Below the pieces are notes generated by a model. That model had not been told where the DNA came from. It saw only the letters and a list, made by a program, of their open reading frames with translations, and made no database searches. From the NCBI GenBank assembly GCA_963585895.1, contig OY757924.1:63440687-63504686 (forward strand): a stretch of DNA of 64,000 bases, written 5' to 3'. Within the stretch, counting starts at the first letter, position 1. Each line of letters opens with the position of its first letter. The DNA comes from Sepioteuthis lessoniana. Its lineage: Eukaryota; Mollusca; Cephalopoda; Myopsida; Loliginidae. A program made the position numbers and the translations under genes. Of the stretch, positions 32,694-44,970 are shown one piece after another.

Positions 32694-33540
32694 GAGAGCT
32701 GATTTGTCATCAAACCTTATAACTTAACATGTGTTGGAACATAGGAATGTGTAAATTAGGAAACCTTCATATAATCATTGAATCTGACAAACTGCTATTT
32801 TTTCTTCTCTTCAATAAAACATTGCACCAAACTACAAGATTTGCTCAGGCGTTTTAAAGGGACAACAGCTTCATATCACATAAAATATAAGGGATTTCTA
32901 AAGTGATTTGATCAATGGAAATTCGCTAGAATGAGTTTATTGTATTCTAAAGGGTTCCTTTTGGTCCAAATAATCATTTCATTTATAGTTTATTTCTTGA
33001 TCAGTACATTGATTGAGTGACAGGTTTAAACGGTATGTCGTCACATCATGAGTTTTGGAAGGAGTACGTCACTATGTACATGTTCTTTTAGTTTATTCGT
33101 AGGTTACACGTTCTAAAATTTATATATAATTTCACGTTATATATATCGATTTAAATAAAGCTTTTCAAGTGTTTTTTGCACACTGTCCAATTGATAACGA
33201 ATTTATATAAACTTCTCTATTTGACTCATACATGGGGCATTAATACGTGCTGTTGGAGTGGACGTGGGATTAAATGCGATGAACTAGTACTCGACAGTAA
33301 AAATATCTCCCAGATAAGTGCATCGATATCAGATGCAATTTAGTTTCACACTCTGGATATCCCTTTTCTTTTATAACTTAGTGGTCTTATTTCGACAGAG
33401 GATAATAAAACACTTCTACGCTCCACCGTTAACGCTAACAAATATTTGTATTGGACACTGAAGGCTTGATTTTTATTATAACATCTTATTCATTATCTGA
33501 TTTTGTCTTAGAATTACAACTTACGCGTAATTTACTCACA
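32693..33540. other. No recognisable feature
   Basis: Nothing recognised on either strand. Confidence 0.5.
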
Positions 33541-33545
33541 CGTAG

Positions 33546-33561
33546 ACACACACACACACAC

Positions 33562-33594
<33 letters not shown>
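33546..33594. repeat. (CA)n(TA)n microsatellite
   Basis: CA tract then TA tracts. Confidence 0.9.
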
Positions 33595-33659
33595 ATTTTC
33601 TGTTAAAGACTATGAATTGTTTTCTTTTGAAGATCTACAAGTGAAAACGTTCTTGTGCT

Positions 33660-33690
33660 TTTGCCCATTTCGCGCGTTGTCATCAGGGGT
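33660..33690 (-). other. Hammerhead-like core motif (degenerate)
   Basis: Minus strand CTGATGA (33680-33686) followed 8 nt later by GAAA (33668-33671), about 75 bp from a (TA)n tract. The intervening 8 nt cannot form a proper stem II, so this copy is probably not functional. Confidence 0.3.
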
Positions 33691-33832
33691 TGTGTTAGGT
33701 TTTTTGTTGCAATGAATTTCATTTATATTAGTGTACGTAAGTTGTTTTTTTTTAAATTTCTATAAGATTGGGTTTTATTCCTTCTGTAAGAATAGGAGGG
33801 GCGTTAAGTTATTGACTATGTTTAGTCTGATA

Positions 33833-34122
33833 GGTGCCCGTGGTGTAATTGTTATCGTCGTAGGAAATGAACACGGCGATACGAGTTCAAATCCTGGACG
33901 AGACTGATTGCATTTCACATAGCACTAATACCCTTGGGAAAGGTATGAATCCAATTATTTTCCCTCCAGCTATGGCTAAATAGTAGGACAGTCTAGGTTT
34001 TTCAGCCTTGGGTAGGCAACTAGTCTAGGAGAAGGAAAACTCTGAATTCAAACCTGTTAAACTCCGCTTAAAAATTGACCTTGTGTAATATCCTGCCCGA
34101 GTTGAGGGGTTGGGTAAATAGG
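33833..34122 (+). mobile_element. SINE family B, full length, perfect 15-bp target-site duplication
   Basis: Same architecture as 1464-1756: head with B-box-like AGTTCAAATCC, body ACCCTTGGGAAAGGTATGAA, tail GGGGTTGGGTAAATAGG. Direct repeats at 33818-33832 and 34123-34137 are identical. Confidence 0.94.
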
Positions 34123-34251
34123 ATGTTTAGTCTGATAATACTTGTGTTGAATGCTATTTTATTCATTATAGTTTCATATGTAAGTGATGTCACTATGAAC
34201 ATAAGGAAGGTTGGACTCTTTTTGACAGATTGTCAATCATACGAAAATCTG

Positions 34252-34626
34252 TTGCCCAGTCGGCTGGGTCTGTAGGATACACCGACTGCTTCTCTTCAGA
34301 GGGGTAAGACGCCCCACCAACGAGTGTCGTGGATATGACACTAAACAATCTGATAGTGAGGTTCCAGTAATGCAGGAGCTTTAGGGAATGTTGAGTACCT
34401 CTTCATTGCCATCGCTCCCAGACCCAGTCTGGCCCGGAGTGGTAGCCTATCAGTGTCCTATCTAAGGTTTAAATAGAAGTAAACTGTGGTTTGAGTTAAC
34501 TGTTGTTGTTTTGTTTTTTTTTGCATTTAAACAACGTATTTACGCTAAACTGAATTGTTTAAAATATAACTGTTTTGACATTAAACAGTGTACTCATGCT
34601 AAACTGTTGTGACATTAACTCTGTGT
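34252..34626 (+). repeat. Family-D repeat, 3'-truncated
   Basis: 5' block GCCCAGTCGGCTGGGTCTGT, CATTGCCATCGCTCCCAGAC and a few core units, ending directly at the 5' block of the next copy. Confidence 0.88.
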
Positions 34627-35025
34627 ATTGCCCAGTCTGCTGCAGCTGTAGAACACAGACTTCACCTCTGCAGAGGGTTGAGATCCCCCCAATGAGTGTC
34701 CTGATATGACAATTAACAATTTGATGGTGAGATTCCAGTGACGCTCGAACTTTGGGGAATGCGGAGCACCCCTTCATTGCTATTACTCCCAGGTCCACCT
34801 GGCTCAAAATGGGAGCACCTGAGAGGGCTTTATGTATGGGTTAAATAGAACTGACTGCATATTTATGCTAAGCTGAATTGTTTGAATTAAACTGTTTGAT
34901 TAAACTGAATAGCTTGAAATAGAAATGTTTTTGACAATTAAACTGTATACCGATGCTAAACCAAAACATATATTTGGTTTTAAATAGCCTACACAGGTTG
35001 ATATGCCATAACAACCAAACAACCA
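34627..35025 (+). repeat. Family-D repeat, second tandem copy
   Basis: 5' block GCCCAGTCTGCTGCAGCTGT through core units to the tail TTAAATAGCCTACACAGGTT and (CCAAA)n. Head-to-tail with 34252-34626. Confidence 0.88.
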
Positions 35026-35084
35026 AACCAAACGAAAATCTGATCACTCTGATTAATTAAACAGTATATCTTCGACACTGGGTC

Positions 35085-35440
35085 TGTGACGAACTACTGT
35101 ATGGATGCACCACCTGGACTCGAACAAAGGCATATGTAAAATACATAAATAACCTTTGCGCTATTTCGAGAAAATACTGGCGGTAACATCCCGCAAAACA
35201 GATGTACGATTACATTCTGACAATCGCATAAAACATCACAGTAAGAAAACGGTAGCTCATAAGTACTACATTTGGGGTAAGGGCAAGCTCATGTGGAAAA
35301 TTCTCTTACTGACCCCTACACATTAATATGTCAGTATTGGCTGATCAACAAGGACTTACTCATATCAGCTATGTGTGAACATTAGATATCGTCTAGAAGA
35401 CCGTCCAGGAGTGATGGATGATGGGGACAGATGTTGAAAA
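35085..35440 (+). pseudogene. RTE-like LINE fragment (plus strand)
   Basis: Frameshifted matches to the C-terminal part of the LINE: CTACTGTATGGATGCACCAC (LLYGCTT), then GAAAATTCTCTTACTGACCC (DVLLWTP region) and a decayed QLCEDTG region. Opposite in orientation to the intact copy. Confidence 0.65.
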
Positions 35441-35481
35441 GGTTTCAATAACACAGTGCTATCAGAACCACTCGAGGATTA

Positions 35482-35533
35482 AATAACATATATATATATA
35501 TATATAAGTGTGTGTGTGTGTGTGTGTGTGTGT
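35482..35533. repeat. (TA)n(TG)n microsatellite
   Basis: TA tract then TG tract. Confidence 0.9.
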
Positions 35534-36327
35534 TTTATTTCACAGCAATCAGACGGATGTCTAATATACAGCAAATAAACTTCACAATGTTCATTGTCCT
35601 TTTGGCTTTGATTGAAATTCATGCTCGAAAATACCATCTATACATTCCCCCATGATCAGTGTGCTACATTCCACTGTTGCACGTCACGTAAACATTATTC
35701 CTGTCACGAAATTCGCTGGATGTGAGATCACACAACAGGAGACGTGAACTCACGTTGCTAATCGTGTGACTGTCTGTTGAGATTTGCACATTACCGTGGG
35801 CATCAACAAGATAAGACCCAGATTCTTGTCCCATGCAGGAATTATTTATTTATTTACTTCTTTCCTTTTCTATGAAAATCAGGGGGTTTTTTTCTTCAAA
35901 AACTCTTTGAAAATCATGTTTGAATGAGCCGGAGAATAAAGAAGGAAGAATGAATTAGGAATGCAAACGTTAATTATTTCAACATTACTTTCGTACATAT
36001 TTTAGTCCATTCCCAGCGCGTTTGTTGATTTCTAGGAACTTTTTTTTCAAATTTCAAAGCTAATTTGAAAAGAAATCTTGATTGCTATTCATGAGAAGAA
36101 GTGCAAATTGAATCAGACTTATTTATCGTGAAGTATATGAAAAAACGAACAATAATAATTTGTACACAAATTTGGGCTTAGATGGAATGGACATGTAAAA
36201 AACACGTTGGCATATATCCGTTTCATCATCTGTTTATAGAATTGAGTTCGTGTGTAGGTCAGCGTACGCATAACTGAATATATGTATGCATATATATGTT
36301 CATGAAGATTTAATTGTATGCAAGTTG

Positions 36328-36330
<3 letters not shown>
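35534..36330. other. No recognisable feature
   Basis: AT-rich. Nothing recognised. Confidence 0.5.

Positions 36331-36361
<31 letters not shown>
36331..36361. repeat. (TA)n microsatellite
   Basis: TA tract immediately left of the motif at 36362-36400. Confidence 0.95.
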
Positions 36362-36364
<3 letters not shown>

Positions 36365-36400
36365 ACCCTGAGTTTCATGGTTTACGCTTTCGTCAGAGGG
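36362..36400 (-). other. Hammerhead-like core motif
   Basis: Minus strand CTGACGA (36390-36396, fitting the CUGANGA consensus), 13 nt, GAAA (36373-36376), then CTCAGG and GTC (36364-36366) next to the TA tract. Order CUGANGA, GAAA, short loop, GUC is that of a type-I hammerhead with minimal stem III, but stem II is weak here. Confidence 0.35.
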
Positions 36401-36906
36401 TGAAAGGATTTTTTTTTTAAAAAAAAGACCGATTAAAATGGTTATTTTTTTTGTTTGAAGGGGAATTTTGTTTGTGTGTATGTGTGCCTCTGAATGTTAG
36501 TATGTGTGTGTGTATGTGCCGTCGCTCGCTCATGCGCATATATGTATACTTTCGCATATAATAGTATGCATCTTTATATTTATGCACACATTTCTGCTGT
36601 CTGTTATTGGTGAGGAATGAGGCGAAGAAAGAGATGGTGTGGATGGATTGGGAAAGAATTGTTACTATCAGAATGATTTCTTTTTCTCTTGATCCTATCT
36701 TTCTTACAGCTAAAGGTTTATTTGATGTGGAAATGAAATTCTGATTCGTGATGAAATTTATTGACTGATGATTGATATTAAAATCATCATCACGTTAATC
36801 TTTATAAAATATTAATTTTAATTTTTTTAAATTTTTTTTTATTTTTTAGTCATTTTCTTTCTAGAATGATAACGATTATATTGTCAACAGTTATATATAT
36901 AATATG
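36401..36906. other. No recognisable feature
   Basis: T-rich. Nothing recognised. Confidence 0.5.
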
Positions 36907-37049
36907 TCACCCGCATGGATCTCCCTAACCCTCTAGCACCACCCTTTTCTATCGTTCATCGGTCCCCGGTATGTAACAAGGCTGCGCCCTGTATCGGCCC
37001 AGAGCTGGTCGTCCTTCCTTTGCTCCTCCACGTGAAAGGGTCCGCAGGA

Positions 37050-37053
<4 letters not shown>
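36907..37053 (-). pseudogene. RTE-like LINE 3' fragment, short
   Basis: Matches the last ~150 bp of the LINE (ATGGATCTCCCTAACCCTCT, AGAGCTGGTCGTCCTTCCTT). It ends at a (TA)n tract. Confidence 0.75.
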
Positions 37054-37104
<51 letters not shown>

Positions 37105-37339
37105 AATTTCATTAAACATAATACTTTCTGCCCGACTTTGGGCCATCATCAGGGGAGAATCTATTACAAAAGTGTAACTTTTGAAAGTACTTGGGATACA
37201 TACAACTATGGACAATACCTAAATCAATTCCCTCCGAATACGATAAAAGTAATAGGGGAATTCGAACGGATCCAGAAGAAAATATGTAGACATAAGGTGT
37301 CTATTATGTTTAATGAAATTTGCATTAACGAAGAAATGC

Positions 37340-37400
<61 letters not shown>
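37053..37400. repeat. Small foldback element between two (TA)n tracts
   Basis: TA tracts at 37053-37100 and about 37343-37400 enclose exact 23-bp inverted repeats, 37101-37123 and 37302-37324, with 178 bp between. Candidate MITE or retroelement terminal structure. The short frames crossing it are low complexity. Confidence 0.85.
37125..37152 (-). other. Hammerhead-like core with stem II
   Basis: Minus strand CTGATGA (37146-37152), then a 4-bp GCCC/GGGC stem (37140-37143 with 37130-37133) closing an AAAGTC loop, then GAAA (37125-37128). This is the conserved core of a hammerhead ribozyme up to GAAA; I could not place a convincing stem III and cleavage site. Confidence 0.4.
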
Positions 37401-37403
<3 letters not shown>

Positions 37404-37459
37404 TTTGAAATCGGATGTATTTTTGTATGTACTAGTGAGTAAATATATATGTGTGCATG

Positions 37460-37516
37460 TAAGTATATATATATATATACATTCATTCATCTGTGTGTAT
37501 ATATATATATATATAT
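37460..37516. repeat. (TA)n microsatellites
   Basis: Two TA tracts separated by CATTCATTCATCTGTGTG. Confidence 0.9.
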
Positions 37517-38299
37517 AAAACTTTAAATAGGCCAAGTGTTTCCTCTGCAGCTTTGTGAGACTCACCACATGAGTACCTTTTATTAAAGTACACTGAATTC
37601 ATTAATGATGTTAGTGTATAGAATATCTTTTCATAGCCTTTACTCATATGCATCCGTTAGAGTTCCACGTATGTGTCAAAAAGATCTATTTAAAAAATAT
37701 TCTTTTTTAGCAGGAATATCGGATATCATATATGTAAAAATCTTTGCATTAAGACCAGATGCGTGAAGCTATAATTTACGACAAATTAAAATTTTTGTCC
37801 CTGGAAATGATGGAAAAGGACACAAATGAATGACAAACAAATTTGGTGAATTTTTCAATAAAGGGAAAACTAGCCATAATATATGCGTATAATTTTAAAG
37901 GATATGTTTCATTCATCATTCAAATAATAAAAAAAAAAATTGAAATACAAAAAAAAAATCAGATTTACTTTGGATACTTTTAAAACATATCGGATTTATT
38001 TTCTTATTGATTGATTTTATCGGCATGTGATGCCATCAATGTTCATTTTTTTCTGCGTAGGTGTTACTGAAACACGTTGGTTTTAAAATTTCCGCAGTTG
38101 ATGCTTTGGAGCTTTTTTTTTTCTCTCATCCAATACGAATAATTTTTTTAAAACTCTTTTTAACTCATAGATAGAACACTGATAGTTAATACAACTTGGC
38201 GTCTGAGTTGACGTCGAGGAAATTGCCACGAGGAAGTACACTACACAATTTAGATCTGCAAAACTGCAGTTTCACCACCTAACTCGACGGAGTCACAGT
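37517..38299. other. No recognisable feature
   Basis: AT-rich. Nothing recognised. Confidence 0.5.
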
Positions 38300-38420
38300 A
38301 GCGTTAGGGCTAAATACTGTACTTTATGGAAGTTCGAACTCTTATCACGTTATTACAGTCACTTTCCGAATAATTCCCAATGGGAAAGGGTTGAACATCC
38401 TTTATTGGAAAATTATATCC
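38300..38420 (+). mobile_element. Decayed SINE, family A/B head region
   Basis: Resembles the family-A middle: AGTTCGAACTC, CGTTATTACAGTCACTTTCC, CCAATGGGAAAGG. Too diverged to bound. Confidence 0.5.
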
Positions 38421-40367
38421 AACCTAACACTTATTTCTTTGGAAACCTTGTTGGAGAAAAAAGAACACACAGCCAAATAATATTTCATTGCACATGTTTA
38501 AGTAATAAAACACATATATACATATATAAACCCAAACAAAAGCACAATTAAATTAACACTTAGCTTAGGTCTTCATGTTCCCTTTTCGAAAAATATTTGT
38601 TTTCGAAGACTTATTCCCTTTTTTGAAAACGTTGGCAAATTGAAGCGACGCCCTTAAAAGCGCCGTCTGTCCTTGTTGAAAAGTTTTGTCGGTTATCTTT
38701 AAAAAAAAGTTTGCTTATTTTTTCTAAAAAATATATATACACAAAGACAGCTTTTTATTCTTAACCAATAAAAACGTCTTTTTGATTATTCATTCAAATT
38801 AAGACATGCGAGAAGTTATATTTATTTATTTATTTAAATTTTATTAGTTTTATTTTACTTTGCAAAATTATTTTGAAGGAATATTTATTTCTAACACCTT
38901 AACCCTCCAGCTGTGGTTTAAATAGAATCACTGCTAGTCTTCTCGACCAAAGCTTGATGGACATGTATCTGATCTTCCATTAAGCCAGAATACGCCACAA
39001 GGCCATTTTATTCTTGGGAACGTAGATGAATCAAGACTCATACACGTCTGGTGTTGAAATATTTGGCTCCGTTGGTACTTCCTTAATGTTGCGCTGCAGA
39101 CGCCAAGAAATCAACTGGACGCAGCTAAATCTGGGCAGAGGCCTCCCTTAAACCAAGTGATCAAAGAATAATTATGGCAACCCATCAAGCATACCACGTG
39201 GTACTAGGCATTCAATAGCTGTTGAGAGCCAAAAAGGAATAACACAAAGAGATGTAAGGTTTGCTGCAATATACATTTTAGAAATACAGACAGTAACGGT
39301 GACTGGTAACTGACGAGACTGGCTTATCGAGCCAGACACTATTGATAGTGTAAGCGAGGGTCTATGCAGTGACGTCATGGGATATATCACGGAGGTTGAT
39401 ATGCCATTAAAATTAAAGCAAACGAAACGAAATATAGCTAAACACTTAGATACAGTATAGTGTCCGAATCACGGCCCAGAAATTTCATAGTAGGGAATCT
39501 TACACACTGCAAATGATATAGTTGGTGTATCTAAAGTCTGACCGACAGGACTGGGTTAATGTTAGGGAAAAAAATCAATGCGTCAAAATAAAACAATTAG
39601 CAAATATGAAATAAGTCGGGAAAAACACGACTGTCTAGAGTCGCAAGAAAATAAAATATTGAATTTAATCACCTGACAACCTTGGACAACTCTTCTTTCC
39701 GGGAGGCATTCTTTTAAAAAAAAACTTAATGCAGTGCTACTCTAGATAAAACGTAAAACCTAAAACAAATACATTGAATAACTTGACAACAAAACTAGGA
39801 AAGCGATTACTACGCTGGAGTGAGGATTATTTAGAGGGATTTAAAAACAAAAGTTAGAAAACAACCCAGAATGTTTTAAAAGCCAAAACCTGTTTGTTTA
39901 AACATATGTAAATGAAATCGAACAATGTAAGTAATTTATTCCATGGGGAAAAACGGAAATTATACAAGAATAATACTATATAACAAAAAGATATTTTTCT
40001 TTACTGAATTCATTGAGGTAATAAAGCTTGTTTTAGACATTTATTCAACATCAGTAAAACTGTTTCGTTAGCATTCGGATGACTCATATTTAGATTATTC
40101 ATGCTGGTATATTCACACTAGAGCAAAACGAAGTAGCTACATAGAAAATGAAAATAATTGAAATGGGAATGTCCCTAGCGATAATATGTAGAGAGATACG
40201 TGTATATATTAAAGGTTAAAGTATCCCAATGAACGTCCAGTTCATTTTTGCTTTTTAGAAAGAATCTTTACACAAGTTTGCATATACAGAGGACGCGTTT
40301 GTTAAAATTTAGGAATAGTCTTCTGAAGATAGATACAAGAATATTACGAACTCACATAGACATATAT

Positions 40368-40369
<2 letters not shown>
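38421..40369. other. Mostly unclassified; SINE remnants at 38897-38960 and 39385-39425
   Basis: 38897-38960 matches the family-A body (CCTCCAGCTGTGGTTTAAAT), and 39385-39425 matches the shared tail (GGTTGATATGCCATTAAAAT). Otherwise nothing recognised. Confidence 0.45.
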
Positions 40370-40420
<51 letters not shown>

Positions 40421-40432
40421 TGTGTGTGTGTC
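40370..40432. repeat. (CA)n-(TG)n microsatellite, self-complementary
   Basis: Long CA tract meeting a TG tract at CACGTG. Confidence 0.95.
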
Positions 40433-41156
40433 AATACTATCATGGCTGCACTACTTAGACTCTCACGGAACATTTTAAACAAAAGATTGATGTGACTTTA
40501 CGAGGACGCTGCATGCTGCTTTGAACAAAATCTTGTAGCAGTAATTTAGATAATTAAATTTGCACTGCCTCGTACCTCCTATCTCACAATGCAAGATAAA
40601 TATATGCAAGGAACGACTGGTAAAGTGGGGACGAATGCTTTAGCAGCGGTTTTCTTTAGGCTTCTGCATATGATCTATAAGATTACTTCAACAAATGAGT
40701 GATGATTTTGTGGAAAAAAGGCAGCATCTTTTCTTTCAAGATATATTTGCATAAATGTAAATTGCAATGTATGAAATTTGTTAATTGTGAAAATTACATC
40801 AATCAGGCAAAAATGTTTGCTTTGAAGCTATCCAAAATGATATTCATCCTAAGAAACTCTTCGAGACTCGAACAAAAACCTGTCATTCGATTTCCGGCAG
40901 CGGTGTAGTGCCCACAATGTGAAACCTCTTGATGATTCTTGTGACCATGTTTTAGTCAATAGAATTCTTAAAAACATGAGTTTGCCATTTTGAGCATGAG
41001 TGGAAACACACTGTCAAACTGCAAAAGAAAAAGATCAAAGACTGTTTTCTGTAAAGAAGCTCATGCCAATAGTGTTAAGAGACATGAAATATATATTTTA
41101 AAGGCTTATTCGATAAAGGGCATTATAATATCCAAAATTTACCTCAAAATTTTCAA
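40433..41156. other. No recognisable feature
   Basis: A 69-codon frame at 40699-40908 lacks recognisable motifs. Confidence 0.5.
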
Positions 41157-41470
41157 ATCATCATGTCGCGCCATCAGCGTGGATATCCCAGACCCTGTAT
41201 CGCCACCCCTCTCTATCGCCCATTGCTTCCAGAAGGTCTTCAGTTCTACATGCCGTATCGGCATAAAGCTGCGGTATGGAGGTTCGAGCTGGTCGTCCTA
41301 CCTTTGCTCGTCCATCTGGAGTGATCAATCGGAATACATCACAAATGAGCTCGTCTGTACTTCTCCTTTCGGCATGTCTGTTACGTCTAATTTTGATAGT
41401 TTTCGTGATGGGTGGAAGGTGTTGGGTGCTGCCTTCCGGACTTGCTCACAGCAGCTCGTTTCTCCCAAAA
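41157..41470 (-). pseudogene. RTE-like LINE, 5'-truncated copy
   Basis: 3' end ATCATCATGTCGCGCCATCA, then the complement of the C-terminal coding region with small deletions (for example at about 41370 and 41425). It ends at the LNKSWRQ-equivalent region. Confidence 0.88.
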
Positions 41471-41549
41471 TTAGCTGAGAGGAATAACATGTTTTAAATA
41501 AGATTTTTGTATACTTAAAATGGCAGAGCTTCTGAGAAACCAATGTTCA

Positions 41550-41554
<5 letters not shown>

Positions 41555-41612
<58 letters not shown>
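41555..41612. repeat. (TA)n microsatellite
   Basis: Long TA tract; TCATCAG occurs 78 bp to its right (41690-41696). Confidence 0.95.
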
Positions 41613-41614
<2 letters not shown>

Positions 41615-41719
41615 AATACGCTATAAAACTGCAACAGATTTTGATATTAGATTTATGATAATTTTTGTGCACGTGCACTCGCGCCATTATCATCAGTGCA
41701 CTCAAATGAGTCTCATCCC

Positions 41720-42626
41720 GGTTTGCTAGCACGTACATAGTCCTAGATAGGGGTTCTCGCAGCTATGTGTGTACTAGTGTGACATAACGGTTGTAAAAAG
41801 ACATTCATACAGACCCTGTTTTGACCCAGCTGTGGTAAAATTTTACAATCGCAAGAAACTCTGTTTAACAACCTAAATGTTTCTTTACTACAACCGCTTA
41901 TAGGTAGTCGCTGAGAGAAAGAACCTGAGACGACCCCATCATCTAGACATAGAGAAGCAACATATGGCGAGAAAAAGCAGACAGAGAACTTGAATTTTCT
42001 TCATGGTTTTCTATTGTATTTCTAACATTCTTGTCCGCTGGTTCACGTTTAGTCAAAAGCCCCCTTTGGAGGGCACTCCACAAAAACGGTCTCGTAAAGT
42101 TTCGCCTCCGCACCTCTTTGAAGCTTTTGTTGAACTATCTTTTCCTCATCACGTCTCACCGTCAACTCTCCAAAACGAGTCATCTCCTCCCTTCAACCTG
42201 GTATCAGGGTAAAGAACATCCACTTCCCTAGGATCCGCTCATGCCTACAAGAATTTTGGGGGACCTCCAGTTTTTGCCAAGTCATTTTTAACTACAACAA
42301 GAGCTTTGGTTTGTTCGTCCGGAGACTGCTTTTTTTTTTTCAATTGCAATATTTTGAGCTGTTGAATTATGTTACTGTGGCCACGGAGAAGCAAACCCGT
42401 CAAACAGTAGTTTTCGTCGTTAATATTTTCGTGGTGGCCACTTTGTAGCACTCATCATAAAACAAGCAAAACTAATAATGATTTCTATCTATGTTTATGT
42501 GAAGCTAAGGCCCATACAAAGGTGGGAATATTGTATAGCAATCAAAGACCAACAAGCTGATGTGTAGAAAAATATAATCTTCTTTTTTTCCTTTCCTTTA
42601 ATGAACCAAATTGTACGAACCGGAAA
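41720..42626. other. Unclassified; C/T-rich segment at 42050-42240
   Basis: Overlapping 66-69-codon frames in two phases at 42003-42231 show no recognisable domain. I cannot assign this sequence. Confidence 0.45.
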
Positions 42627-43252
42627 GTTGCCCAGTCTACTTCTCGGCAGAGGGGTAAGACCCTCCCCAATGAATGTCGTGGTTATGACACTAAACAATC
42701 TGATGATGAGGTTCCAGTGATGCTGGAGCTCTGGGAAATGCGAAGCACCCCTTCATTGCCATTACTCCCAGGTCCACTCTATCTCAAAATGGTAGCACCT
42801 GATAGGGCCCTATCTAAGGGTTAAATAGAGGTGCATACCTATGCTAAACTAAATAGTTTGAATAAACGCTCTTTGACTAAACCAATAGCTTAAATAGAAA
42901 TATTTTTGACAATTAAACTCTTCTTAGAGTTAAACAGTATTCTTATCCCAAACTGAATTGTTTTAAATAGAACTGTTTTTGAAATTGAAACTCTAATTAC
43001 ACTAAAGTGAATTAATATAGAACTGATTTGACAATTAACTGTGAAAATGAGATCAGTATTTGTACTAAACTGAATTAGCTGAAACAGAACTGTTTGAATG
43101 AACTGAATAGCTTTAAATAGGAATGTTTTTGACAATTAAACTGTGTACTCATGTTTAACTGAATTGTTTGAAATAGAGCTGACTATTTGCATAAAAAATA
43201 GATTTGGCATTAAATAACCTACAAATGTTGATATGCCATAAAACCCAACCAA
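42627..43252 (+). repeat. Family-D repeat, complete
   Basis: 5' block TTGCCCAGTCTACTTCTCGG, CATTGCCATTACTCCCAGGT, core units, and the tail TTAAATAACCTACAAATGTT with (CCAA)n. Confidence 0.9.
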
Positions 43253-43709
43253 CCAACAACGAACGAGGAAGTGAGTGAGAGTCGAAGGCGGCTGAGCTGC
43301 ACAAGGAAGAGCGGTTGATAGAGAACTTCAGTGAAACCTTTTTTCTTCCTGCTGTTCGAGTCAAAATCTCCTCGTATAATAATATTCGAGAAACATTCGC
43401 AAATTTTTGTTTCAGCCTGTCGCATGTGAAAAACTCTACTTCATACTTCCTTTTTGTATGATTCCCACGTAATTCACGCGGTTTTTCTGCCAAGAACCCA
43501 TGCGCACTGTTTACTTTTGGTACCAGGTGCAGTTCCTGTCATTTTCATCCACAGAAGATCAGTACAGGTGGCCATTGTGTGTGCATCTCGGCCATCTTCG
43601 ACCCACTGTACTCTAATCACGCGCTACCCGCACATTAGTTGTAATAAAAGGAAAAGAAAAGTAGCTGGTTTTATTTTCTACATCAGTCTTGCTGTCTTTC
43701 ATCAACTAT

Positions 43710-43712
<3 letters not shown>
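43253..43712. other. No recognisable feature
   Basis: Open frames of 68-142 codons overlap on both strands here without recognisable domains. One of them runs through the (TA)n tract. Confidence 0.45.

Positions 43713-43774
<62 letters not shown>
43713..43774. repeat. (TA)n microsatellite
   Basis: About 30 TA units. Confidence 0.95.
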
Positions 43775-43777
<3 letters not shown>

Positions 43778-43786
43778 CTTTGTGGT

Positions 43787-43814
43787 TTTCGCTGGGCGAT
43801 TCTTGCGTCATCAG
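43787..43814 (-). other. Hammerhead-like core motif
   Basis: Minus strand CTGATGA (43808-43814), 17 nt, GAAA (43787-43790), immediately beside the TA tract. Stem II pairing is weak. Confidence 0.3.
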
Positions 43815-44011
43815 GAAAATCGTCCAGTCCTTCCTTGAAAAACTACTTCTTTGTCTCGCTCCAAATCCAACTATTTCTTTGATCTTCCGAAGAACATATT
43901 TTTAATTGAACTAAAGTTTCACTATACCTTTTAACAATTTTCAATCTAAATTTGAAGTTTATAGATTACATTGTTTCAACTTTCCCCACCCCAACAATAG
44001 AACATGCAACT

Positions 44012-44605
44012 CTGGTCCAGTCGGCTGGGTTTGCAGAATACACGACTGCATCTCTGCAGAAGGGTAAGACTCTTCTAATTAATTTACAGATATACTGAGA
44101 CTCCTCTAATTCTGGAGTTTTGAGAAATGGTAAGTACCTTTTTATTACCAATCCTCCATGTTCATTCTAGCCCGGAGTGGTTCTACCTGATAGGGTCCAA
44201 TATATGGGCTAAATGAAATTAAACTCTGTACATTTTCTAAACTGGGTTGGTTGTAATAGAACTGTTTTGATATTTAAACTGCGCACTTTAACTAAACTGA
44301 ACATTTTTTTAAAATTTGTGTGTAAATAAATTACTGTTGTTTCATTGAATTGTACGTGATACATAGCAATACTTACAATCATTTAACTTTGTTGACTAAA
44401 CTGAATAGTTTGAAATAGAGCGCTTTTTGACGTTTAAACTGTATACTTATGGTAAACCGAACTGTTTGAAATAAAACTGTTTTTGATATTTGAACTGTGT
44501 ATTTATGTTAATCTGAATTGTTTGAAAAAGAACTGTTTATATGAATAAAATGGATTTAACATTGAATAACCTACAATAGTTGATATGCCATAAAACCAAA
44601 CTAAA
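44012..44605 (+). repeat. Family-D repeat, complete
   Basis: 5' block CCAGTCGGCTGGGTTTGCAG, the TTCTACCTGATAGGGTCCAA block, core units, and the tail TTGAATAACCTACAATAGTT. Confidence 0.88.
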
Positions 44606-44918
44606 CTATGTAAGGAACGAGTCTTCTGGTCTGCGTCTCAAGAAAAATTGTTTCGGTCATTACCCAGGAGAAATGTATCTATAATTCCACGAATTGATAT
44701 CTTATACCTGAAATGTGTGTGTGAGTAAATATACATGTGTCTGTGAGGGAGAGAAAAAAGGACAAAATTAATATATTCCAAGTGATAAAACCAACTCAAG
44801 ACAGATTTTTACGCACAGATCTTCAAGTGATTTACTTTTAACCGCTGAACACTGACACGTGACTGTGTTAGCATATATCTATTCGGTTAAAGACAAGGAA
44901 ACAATTATGAGATAGAGA

Positions 44919-44920
<2 letters not shown>

Positions 44921-44969
<49 letters not shown>
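44921..44969. repeat. (GA)n(TA)n microsatellite
   Basis: Short GA run then a long TA tract. Confidence 0.93.
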
Positions 44970-44970
<1 letters not shown>

